Made by a program: the position numbers and the translations under genes. Below, piece after piece: positions 15,922-22,384 of a stretch of 25,460 bases of DNA. The notes under the pieces are model-generated. The model ran no database searches. It worked only from the letters and a program-made list of their open reading frames with translations, and was not told the origin of the DNA. The first letter of the stretch is position 1, and every line of letters starts with the position of its first letter. Source of the stretch: SBBG01 sp033717875 (GTDB taxonomy: Bacteria; Pseudomonadota; Gammaproteobacteria; Ga0077554; Ga007554); assembly GCA_033717875.1 (NCBI GenBank), contig JADDKJ010000044.1:1-25460 (forward strand), written 5' to 3'.

Positions 15922-16856
15922 GCTGTATCCTCCACATCGAAATATCTCCGCGCAGCGACGCAATCCAGCTCGATCTGCCGCTTCAGTTCATCCAGCGAGG
16001 CGAACCTCTGTTCATCGCGCAGCTTGTGCAGAAAATCCACCTGGACATAGCGGCCATAAATGTCCTGCGCGAAGTCGAACAGGTGCACTTCCAGCAGGGC
16101 GCGGGTGCCGTCCACCGTGGGCCGCGTGCCGACATTGGCCACGCCGGGCAACGGCTCGGCATCGAGCCCGAACACTTCCACCGCGAACACGCCCTGCACC
16201 GGCGATGCCTTGCGATGCAGATAGATGTTGGCGGTGGGAAAACCCAGCATCCGCCCGCGCTGATCGCCGCGCGCGACGCGCCCGCACATGCGATAGGGAC
16301 GCCCAAGCAGTTTTTCCGCGCCGCGCAAATCGCCCTGAGCCAACGCCGCGCGAATGCGGGTGCTGCTGACGCGCGCGCCGTCGATAGCGAAGGTATGCCG
16401 GTTCGCCACCTGAAAGCCCTGTTGCGCGCCCGCCGCCTTGAGCATGGCGAAATCACCCTGGCGCCGATGGCCGAAACGAAAGTCATCCCCCACCACCAGA
16501 TAACGCACGCCCAAGCCCTCGACCAGCACGCGGCGAATGAAATCCTCCGCCGGAGTCGAAGCCAGCGCGCGATCGAAGCGCAGGCACAGCACGCGATCCA
16601 CCGAGTAGCGGCGCAGCGCCTGGATCTTTTCCCGAAAACGTGTCAATCGTGGCGGCGTTGCGCCGCGCGCGAAAAACTCCTGGGGATACGGCTCGAAGGT
16701 GATCACCACCGCCGGCAAACCCAGCTCTTGCGCCTTCTCGGCCAACTGCCCCAATACAGCCTGATGCCCGAGGTGCACACCGTCGAAATTGCCGATCGTC
16801 GCCACGCAGCCGTGATGACGGTGGCGAAGATTGCGGAGGCCGCGTATTAATTCCAT
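15918..16856 (-). CDS. ribF: bifunctional riboflavin kinase/FAD synthetase RibF
   Basis: The 312-residue enzyme converts riboflavin to FMN and FMN to FAD. The N-terminal adenylyltransferase domain starts VATIGNFDGVHLGHQAVL with the nucleotidyl transferase motif GNFDGVHLGH (22-31) and contains DRVLCLRFDRALAS and VVGDDFRFGHRRQGD. A VSSTRIRAAL segment follows. The C-terminal kinase domain has GFPTANI (205-211) and ends with the riboflavin-binding segment TVDGTRALLEVHLFDFAQDIYG. ATG 16856 (MELIRGLRNL) is chosen over the longer frame to 16922 because it fits the family start. It follows murJ by 76 nt, and its stop overlaps hicB. Confidence 0.94.
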   Translation of the reverse strand: MELIRGLRNLRHRHHGCVATIGNFDGVHLGHQAVLGQLAEKAQELGLPAVVITFEPYPQEFFARGATPPRLTRFREKIQALRRYSVDRVLCLRFDRALASTPAEDFIRRVLVEGLGVRYLVVGDDFRFGHRRQGDFAMLKAAGAQQGFQVANRHTFAIDGARVSSTRIRAALAQGDLRGAEKLLGRPYRMCGRVARGDQRGRMLGFPTANIYLHRKASPVQGVFAVEVFGLDAEPLPGVANVGTRPTVDGTRALLEVHLFDFAQDIYGRYVQVDFLHKLRDEQRFASLDELKRQIELDCVAARRYFDVEDTA

Positions 16857-16932
16857 ACGAAGAACACGGAGAATTTCAAAAAACAAACCTTTCGGAGCAG
16901 CGACCAAACGTCGATTATACACGCTGGCGACT

Positions 16933-18468
16933 TCACTTTGCCCTCTGGCGAAAATCCCGGTACCGCACGCCTGTCAACCACAGGCAGGCGAAATAGATCG
17001 CCGCGCCGAGCGCGACCCACATCGTCAGATACATCACCCGCTCCATGCCATGCCATGCCATCCATTGCGACCAATCCCGCGCGCCCCACCACAGGACGGC
17101 GGCCATCGCGCCGTTGGCGAACACTAGTTTCACCATCAGCCGCCACCAGCCCTGCCCGGGTCGATACACTTCCTCACGGCGCAGTGCGCGATAGAGCAGC
17201 CAGGCATTGAGAAAAGCGGCCAGCGACGAGGACAGCGCCAACCCGGCATGGGCGAGCGGAAATACCAGCAGCGCCTTCAGCGCCATTCCCGCGCCGAGCG
17301 CGATCAGTCCGATGCGCACCGGGGTGCGCGTGTCCTGGCGCGCATAAAACCCCGGTGCCAGTACCTTGATGAGCATGAAGGCCAGCAGACCCAGCGCATA
17401 GGCCATCATGCTGCGCGACGACATCTCCACGTCGTGAGGGCCATACGCGCCATACTGAAACAGCGTGATGAGCATCGGCCCGGCCAGCACCAGCAAACCA
17501 ACCATTGCCGGCGTGCCGACCAGCATCACCCAGCGCAGCCCCCAGTCCAGCGTCTGAGCAAACGCCTCCTTCGACGCCTGGGCGTGCTGCTGCGACAGGC
17601 TGGGCAGGATCACCGTGGCCAGGGCGACGCCGAACACGCCCAGCGGAAACTCCACCAGCCGATCCGAGTAATACAGCCACGACACGCTGCCCGTCACCAG
17701 GAACGAGGCGATGATGGTATCCACCAGCAGGCTGATCTGCGCCACCGACGAGCCGAACAGGCTGGGCAACATCAGTTTCATGATGCGCCGCACGCCTTCC
17801 TGCCGCCAGCCCCAGCGCGGCCGCGGCAACAGCTTCAGGCGGCGCAGAAAGGGAAACTGAAACAACAATTGCAGTATCCCGGCAATGAACACGCCCCAGG
17901 CCAGCGATACCACCGGATCGTCGAGATGCGGCGCCATCCAGACCATCGCGCCGATCATCGCCAGATTGAGAAACACCGGCGTGAAGGCCGATACCCAGAA
18001 CCGCCCGTAAATATTGAGTATGCCCCCGGCCAGCGCGGTGAGCGACACGAACAGCAAATAGGGAAAAGTGATGCGCAGCATCTCGACCGTGAGATCGTAC
18101 TTGTGCGGATCGGCCAGAAATCCCGGCGCGAACAGCATGATCAGTAGCGGCGCGGCGATCACCCCGATCAGCGTCACGCCGAACAGCAGGGCGCCCAGCG
18201 TGCCCGTCACTTCATCAGCCAGACGCCGGACCTGCGCATGGTCACGCTGGCTCTTGTATTCCGAAAACACCGGCACGAAGGCCTGCGAGAACGCCCCTTC
18301 GGCGAACAGGCGGCGCAGGAAGTTGGGAATCTTGAACGCCACGAAAAAGGCGTCCGCCCCCATCGTGGCGCCGAACAGCCGCGCGATGATCATATCGCGC
18401 ACGAAACCCAGCACGCGCGAAATCATGGTCATGGCGCTGACCGTAGCGGTCGATCTCAGCAGGCCCAC
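16933..18468 (-). CDS. murJ: lipid II flippase MurJ (MviN)
   Basis: The 511-residue inner-membrane MOP-superfamily protein moves lipid II across the membrane for peptidoglycan synthesis. About 14 hydrophobic segments can be followed. Functionally essential arginines of the E. coli protein fall at identical positions: Arg18 (SRVLGF), Arg24 (VRD), Arg52 (LRRLFAEGAFSQAFVPVF) and Arg270 (YYSDRLVEFPLGVFGVALA). The start is GTG 18468 (MGLLRSTATVSAMTMISR). An in-frame stop lies eight codons upstream and no ATG is available; AAAAGG lies 8 nt before GTG. It is the first gene of the minus-strand run, and the MITE-like element begins 34 nt upstream. Confidence 0.95.
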   Translation of the reverse strand: MGLLRSTATVSAMTMISRVLGFVRDMIIARLFGATMGADAFFVAFKIPNFLRRLFAEGAFSQAFVPVFSEYKSQRDHAQVRRLADEVTGTLGALLFGVTLIGVIAAPLLIMLFAPGFLADPHKYDLTVEMLRITFPYLLFVSLTALAGGILNIYGRFWVSAFTPVFLNLAMIGAMVWMAPHLDDPVVSLAWGVFIAGILQLLFQFPFLRRLKLLPRPRWGWRQEGVRRIMKLMLPSLFGSSVAQISLLVDTIIASFLVTGSVSWLYYSDRLVEFPLGVFGVALATVILPSLSQQHAQASKEAFAQTLDWGLRWVMLVGTPAMVGLLVLAGPMLITLFQYGAYGPHDVEMSSRSMMAYALGLLAFMLIKVLAPGFYARQDTRTPVRIGLIALGAGMALKALLVFPLAHAGLALSSSLAAFLNAWLLYRALRREEVYRPGQGWWRLMVKLVFANGAMAAVLWWGARDWSQWMAWHGMERVMYLTMWVALGAAIYFACLWLTGVRYRDFRQRAK

Positions 18469-18501
18469 GTTGAAAACCTTTTGTTTGTATCAAAGGCCAG
18501 C

Positions 18502-18661
18502 ATATGGGCACTTCTAAAAATTCGCTGAAGCCACGATGGTGGCGTTGCCCTTATATAACGGGGGGCGCTCAAAATGCTCATGTACTCCGTGTACACTCCG
18601 CTTTTTCGCGCATTTCCGCCTTGCCCTCGCATCTTGATCAAATTTTTAGAAGTGCCCATAT
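18502..18661. mobile_element. MITE-like element with perfect terminal inverted repeats
   Basis: GGGCACTTCTAAAAATT (18506-18522) is repeated as its exact complement at 18641-18657. Both ends are bordered by ATAT (18502-18505 and 18658-18661), which may be a 4-bp target duplication or, being palindromic, part of a 21-bp terminal repeat. The 118-bp interior has no credible gene. It contains a small hairpin (GCCAC/GTGGC near 18530-18543), and its right half is a T/C-rich stretch. The size and structure fit a miniature inverted-repeat element moved by a transposase elsewhere. I believe similar ends recur in betaproteobacterial intergenic regions but cannot verify that here. Confidence 0.75.
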
Positions 18662-18680
18662 TACTATGCACATCCGGGAA

Positions 18681-18709
18681 TTGACAAAAACGGAGAAAAC
18701 CCGCATAGT
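18681..18709 (+). promoter_or_regulatory. sigma-70 promoter of rpsT
   Basis: A perfect TTGACA at 18681-18686 is followed after 17 bp by CATAGT (18704-18709), 4/6 to the -10 consensus. Transcription would start near 18716, leaving a leader of about 33 nt before the TTG start of rpsT. The promoter starts 20 bp from the right end of the MITE-like element. Confidence 0.65.
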
Positions 18710-18748
18710 AATGCGCTTTCGATTTCACGGATTTTGAGGAGTTATACC

Positions 18749-19015
18749 TTGGCCAACACCGCTCAAGCCAGAAAACGCGCCCGACAGGCCGAAGTGCACC
18801 GCCAGCGCAACACCAGCGAGCGCTCCGCCGTGCGCAGCGCGATCAAGAAAGTGGTAAACACCCTCGAGTCGGGTGACAAAGCGCAAGCCCAGGCTGCCTA
18901 CACCGCCGCAACCCCGGTCATCGACAGCATGGCGCGCAAGGGCATCATCAGCAAAAACAAGGCCGCCCGCCACAAGAGCCGTCTCAACGCTCATCTCAAG
19001 GCGATGCAGGGATAA
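18749..19015 (+). CDS. rpsT: 30S ribosomal protein S20
   Basis: The 88-residue basic protein begins LANTAQARKRARQAEVHR in its second and following residues and contains RSAIKKVV, SMARKGIISKNKAARHKSRL and the terminal LKAM. These are the standard S20 features; S20 binds 16S rRNA in the body of the 30S subunit. The start is TTG 18749, preceded by GAGGAG at 18736-18741. No in-frame ATG is available at the right place. UUG initiation of rpsT is also known in E. coli, where it takes part in autoregulation. The gene is monocistronic, with its own promoter and a strong terminator, divergent from murJ. Confidence 0.96.
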   Translation: MANTAQARKRARQAEVHRQRNTSERSAVRSAIKKVVNTLESGDKAQAQAAYTAATPVIDSMARKGIISKNKAARHKSRLNAHLKAMQG

Positions 19016-19023
19016 AGCATTCC

Positions 19024-19059
19024 GCGGGCGGGACGCTCTCCCGCCCGCCCCTGTCTTTT
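19024..19059 (+). terminator. intrinsic terminator of rpsT
   Basis: A 10-bp GC-rich stem GCGGGCGGGA/TCCCGCCCGC (19024-19033 with 19039-19048) with a 5-nt loop is followed by CCCTGTCTTTT. It begins 9 nt after the rpsT stop codon. The remaining stretch to 19143 shows no gene. Confidence 0.85.
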
Positions 19060-19143
19060 CCTTTCGCACGCGCCCCCTGCGCCCATCATGCGCGGCCGAC
19101 ATCCCCGCGCGCCGCAACAGCATCCTGCCGTTGCCTTCGGTCC

Positions 19144-20466
19144 CTACCTTTCAAACAACGCAATGGACTCCACATGCGTGGTATGTGGAAACATGTCCAT
19201 CACCCCCGCTTTGACAAGCCGGTAGCCGTGGTTATGCACCAGTTCAGCCGCATCGCGCGCCAGGGTGGCGGGATTGCAGGAAACATAGACGATACGCGAG
19301 GCACTGAATGCCGGTAGATGTTTGACCGCCTCGAATGCCCCGGTACGCGGCGGATCGAGCAGGATCTTGTCGAATCCCAGGCCGATCCAAGAGTAGTCCG
19401 TGGTCAGACTCAGATCCGCAGCGTGAAATTCGGCGTTGGTAATGTGATTGTGGCGGGCATTGTCGCGGGCGCGCTGCACCAGTGCTTCGCTGCCTTCCAC
19501 GCCCACCACGCTGCCGGCGCGCCGCGCCAGGGGCAAGGTGAAATTGCCCAGCCCGCAGAATAAATCGAGGATGCGCTCGCCGGACTGCGGGTCGAGCAAC
19601 TCCAGGGCAAGATTGACCATCTTGCGGTTGAGCTCGCCGTTCACCTGGGTGAAATCGGTGGGCAGAAAAAAGATCTCGACATCGTCATCCGGCAGGCGGT
19701 AGCTCAACGAGGCCGATGTGGGCCACAGCAGGGTCGCGGTCTCCGTTCCGCCCGGCTGCAAATAGATTTGCAGCCCATGACGCTCGCCAAATTCGCAAAG
19801 CCTCGTCCGGTCGCCGGCATCGAGCTCGACCAGGGTACGAAAGACCAATGCGGCAGCGCTGTCGCCCACGGCAAGCTCGATCTGCGGTATGCGGTCACGC
19901 GCCGTCAAACCATCGAGCAAGGCGCGCAACTCCATGATGCGTTCACCGGCGGCGGGATGCAATACCTCGCAGCGTGTCAGCTCGGCGAGAAAATTGCTGC
20001 GCTTCTCGCGGAAGCCCACCAGCATGCGCGACATCTTCAACACATATTTGGCGCCCAGACGCGCCTTGCGCCGGTATCCCCAATGCGGACCGCTCAGCGG
20101 CGGCAGCAGCGCGTCAGGGACGACGTTGCCGATATGCTGAAGGCTGTCGAGCAACACCTGCTGTTTGGCGAGGATCTGCGCCTGGGCATCCATGTGTTGC
20201 AGACTGCATCCGCCGCACACGACGAAATGCGGGCAGCGCGGCGCGACGCGATGCGGCGAGGGCTTGATGATCTCCACCACCCTGCCCTCATCATAGCGCT
20301 TGCGCTGGGTGACGTAGGTAAACAACACCTCCTCGCCCGGCAACGCGCCATCAATGAATACCGCCTTGCCATCGACGCGCGCCACGCCGCGGGCATCGTG
20401 GGTGAGGGATTCGACATGGGCCTGCACCGCCGCGGCGGACATGGCTTTGAGATTGCGCCTGCTCAC
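19144..20466 (-). CDS. rlmD: 23S rRNA (uracil-1939-C5)-methyltransferase RlmD
   Basis: The 440-residue SAM-dependent enzyme methylates U1939 of 23S rRNA. It has an N-terminal TRAM domain (VESLTHDARGVARVDGKAVF), then the 4Fe-4S cysteines Cys78, Cys84 and Cys87 in CPHFVVCGGCSLQH, with the fourth at Cys166 (TRCEVLHP). The Rossmann motif is ILDLFCGLGNFTLPLA, followed by ILLDPPRTGAF and the catalytic Cys in YVSCNPATLARD. GTG 20466 is chosen: it overlaps the exonuclease stop as GTGA and gives the basic start SRRNLK; the longer frame to 20487 lies within the upstream gene. It is last in a coupled cysM-exonuclease-rlmD trio. Confidence 0.93.
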   Translation of the reverse strand: MSRRNLKAMSAAAVQAHVESLTHDARGVARVDGKAVFIDGALPGEEVLFTYVTQRKRYDEGRVVEIIKPSPHRVAPRCPHFVVCGGCSLQHMDAQAQILAKQQVLLDSLQHIGNVVPDALLPPLSGPHWGYRRKARLGAKYVLKMSRMLVGFREKRSNFLAELTRCEVLHPAAGERIMELRALLDGLTARDRIPQIELAVGDSAAALVFRTLVELDAGDRTRLCEFGERHGLQIYLQPGGTETATLLWPTSASLSYRLPDDDVEIFFLPTDFTQVNGELNRKMVNLALELLDPQSGERILDLFCGLGNFTLPLARRAGSVVGVEGSEALVQRARDNARHNHITNAEFHAADLSLTTDYSWIGLGFDKILLDPPRTGAFEAVKHLPAFSASRIVYVSCNPATLARDAAELVHNHGYRLVKAGVMDMFPHTTHVESIALFER

Positions 20467-21248
20467 GTCAGGTCTTCCGCCTTCCATGCCTGCAAGAATT
20501 CATTCAGATGCGGCTTGCCCTCTCTGGCCAGCGTCTCGCGCAGGCGCTGGCACTCGGCGGTATAGGCGCCGTGGTCGAGGTGTCCTCTGATCAATTCGAA
20601 TCGCAGATAGACCAGATAGGTGTTCAATACATCCGTCTCGCAATAATTGCGGATGCCCGCGATATCGCCGTGCAGGTAGCTGTCCCAGACCTGGGCGCCG
20701 CTTATGCCCATCTTGCCAGGAAAACCGAGCATCGCGGCGATCTCGTCCAACGGCGCGGTGGCGCGCGCTTGATAGCCCGACAACACATCCATCAGATCGG
20801 TGTGGCGATAATGATAACGGCTGAGATAATTGTTCCAGCGGAAATCCCGGTCGTCATCGCCGGTGTCCCAATAGCGCGGCGCGGCGACGCCATGCAGCAA
20901 GGCGCGGTAGTGCAGCACCGGCAAATCGAATCCCCCGCCATTCCATGACACCAGCGTGGGCGCGAATCTGTCGATGCCGTCGAAGAAGCGTTTGACCAGC
21001 TCGCTTTCCGATGAATCCGGCTCGCCCAGCGACCACACCTTGACCGTGTCGCGGCTGCGCAACACCGCGGAAATGGCGACGATGCGCTGCTGGTGCAAAC
21101 GCAAAAAATCGGAACCGCCCGTCGCCTGGCGGCGCAGGTGATACATCACGTCGGCCACTTCCTTGTCGCTCAACCCTTCCAGCGCATGGAGCCTGCGGCC
21201 CGCCGCCACGTCGGGCACGGTTTCTATATCGAAGACCAAAATGTTCAT
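20463..21248 (-). CDS. predicted PolB-type 3'-5' exonuclease (DEDDy)
   Basis: The 261-residue protein starts MNILVFDIETVPD with Exo I residues Asp7 and Glu9. Exo II is SWNGGGFDLPVL with Asp108, and Exo III is NYCETDVLNTYLVYLRFE with Tyr202 and Asp206, which makes it a DEDDy nuclease. The family (PF10108, DNA polymerase B exonuclease-like domain 2) resembles the proofreading domain of family B polymerases but stands alone, without a polymerase domain. The physiological substrate is not established to my knowledge. Its ATG overlaps the cysM stop by 4 nt, and its stop overlaps the rlmD GTG. The coupling to an rRNA methyltransferase suggests, but does not prove, an RNA- or DNA-maintenance role. 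Confidence 0.86.
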   Translation of the reverse strand: MNILVFDIETVPDVAAGRRLHALEGLSDKEVADVMYHLRRQATGGSDFLRLHQQRIVAISAVLRSRDTVKVWSLGEPDSSESELVKRFFDGIDRFAPTLVSWNGGGFDLPVLHYRALLHGVAAPRYWDTGDDDRDFRWNNYLSRYHYRHTDLMDVLSGYQARATAPLDEIAAMLGFPGKMGISGAQVWDSYLHGDIAGIRNYCETDVLNTYLVYLRFELIRGHLDHGAYTAECQRLRETLAREGKPHLNEFLQAWKAEDLT

Positions 21249-22135
21249 TCGGGAAACACCCCCGTCGACAGATAGCGATCGCCCCGGTCGCAGACGATGC
21301 TGACGATGACGGCGTTTTCGACTTCCCTGGACAGGCGCAGCGCGGCATGCAGCGCACCGCCCGAGGAGATGCCGGCGAATATCCCCTCGCGCGCCGCGAG
21401 CTGGCGCGTTGTCTCCTCGGCATCCTGTTGCTCCACCTCCATGACGCGGTCCACACGCGAAGGATCAAAGATCCGGGGCAGATATTCCTCGGGCCAGCGA
21501 CGGATGCCGGGAATGTTCGCACCTTCGGCGGGATGAACGCCGACAATCTGAATGGCCGGGTTCTTTTCCTTGAGGAAACGCGATACTCCCATGATGGTGC
21601 CGGTGGTACCCATGGCGCTGACGAAGTGGGTGATCCTGCCGCCGGTGTCGCGCCAGATCTCCGGCCCCGTGCCTTCGTAATGCGCCAGGGGGTTGTCGAG
21701 GTTGGCGAACTGATCCAGACGCTTGCCCTGGCCTTCCTGCTCCATCCTGGCGGCCAGGTCTCGCGCCGCCTCCATGCCGCCTTCACGCGGCACCAGCACC
21801 AGTTCGGCGCCGAAAGCCTTCATCACCGCGCGCCGCTCCACGCTCATGTGCTCGGGCATGATCAGCACCATGCGATAACCCTTGATGGCGGCCGCCATCG
21901 CCAGCGCGATGCCGGTATTGCCGCTGGTGGCTTCGATCAGGGTATCACCGGGCTTGATCTCGCCGCGCGCCTGCGCATGCCGGATCATGCTCATGGCAGG
22001 CCGGTCCTTCACCGAACCGGCAGGGTTATTGCCCTCCAGCTTTACCAGCAGGGTGTTGGTGGTATCACCGGGCAGACGCTGCAATCTGACCAGCGGCGTA
22101 TTGCCGACGAACGACTCCAGGGTGGGAAAATTCAT
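21245..22135 (-). CDS. cysM: cysteine synthase B (O-acetylserine sulfhydrylase)
   Basis: The 296-residue PLP enzyme makes cysteine from O-acetylserine and sulfide, or thiosulfate in the CysM type. It begins MNFPTLESFVGNTPLVRLQRL. The PLP lysine is Lys43 in NNPAGSVKDRPA, the substrate loop is ATSGNTG (69-75), and the phosphate-binding loop is SAMGTTGTIMG. The short length and the IRRWPEEYLPRIFD segment indicate the CysM subgroup rather than CysK. It heads the minus-strand trio and is divergent from the receptor gene across 150 nt. ATG 22135 is the only start that fits the conserved N-terminus. Confidence 0.93.
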   Translation of the reverse strand: MNFPTLESFVGNTPLVRLQRLPGDTTNTLLVKLEGNNPAGSVKDRPAMSMIRHAQARGEIKPGDTLIEATSGNTGIALAMAAAIKGYRMVLIMPEHMSVERRAVMKAFGAELVLVPREGGMEAARDLAARMEQEGQGKRLDQFANLDNPLAHYEGTGPEIWRDTGGRITHFVSAMGTTGTIMGVSRFLKEKNPAIQIVGVHPAEGANIPGIRRWPEEYLPRIFDPSRVDRVMEVEQQDAEETTRQLAAREGIFAGISSGGALHAALRLSREVENAVIVSIVCDRGDRYLSTGVFPE

Positions 22136-22285
22136 ATTTTTGATTTTACCTCGATTTTCTCGGTCACTGCGGTTTTCAGGTTAAAATAAATGCCAGTCCG
22201 TGGCGATTCTCTTACGTGCCACATGGGTTTCATCTGAATGACGTTCCCGAATAAACAATTATCCTACACTTAGGCAATCTTCCTC

Positions 22286-22384
22286 ATGAATAAAAAAAAC
22301 CTTATGCCTGTCGGCGCAGGCGGGCGCGCTATCGGCGTGGCGATACTGACTTGTTTGGGATGCGGTCTTAACCATGATAAACAA
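22286..22384 (+). other. displaced signal-peptide segment of the TonB-dependent receptor
   Basis: From ATG 22286 the frame encodes MNKKNLMPVGAGGRAIGVA then ILTCLGCGL, a basic N-region and hydrophobic core as in a Sec signal peptide. The frame then turns into low-complexity Arg/Pro-rich residues and stops at 22511-22513. The mature receptor continues in a different frame, and an in-frame stop (TGA 22347-22349) prevents that frame from having its own signal peptide. Removing one A from the A4 run at 22384-22387 or nearby would join the two. This looks like a frameshift or a sequencing error. Confidence 0.6.

Noticed and set aside
18456..18737. Open frames on both strands across the MITE-like element.
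   Set aside because: They run through the inverted repeats and into the murJ or rpsT control regions, lack ribosome binding sites, and have no recognisable domain.
22136..22285. Possible riboswitch in the cysM/receptor intergenic region (GTGGC...GCCAC hairpin near 22200-22224).
   Set aside because: Only a 5-bp stem is visible and no conserved cobalamin-box or other riboswitch core could be recognised.
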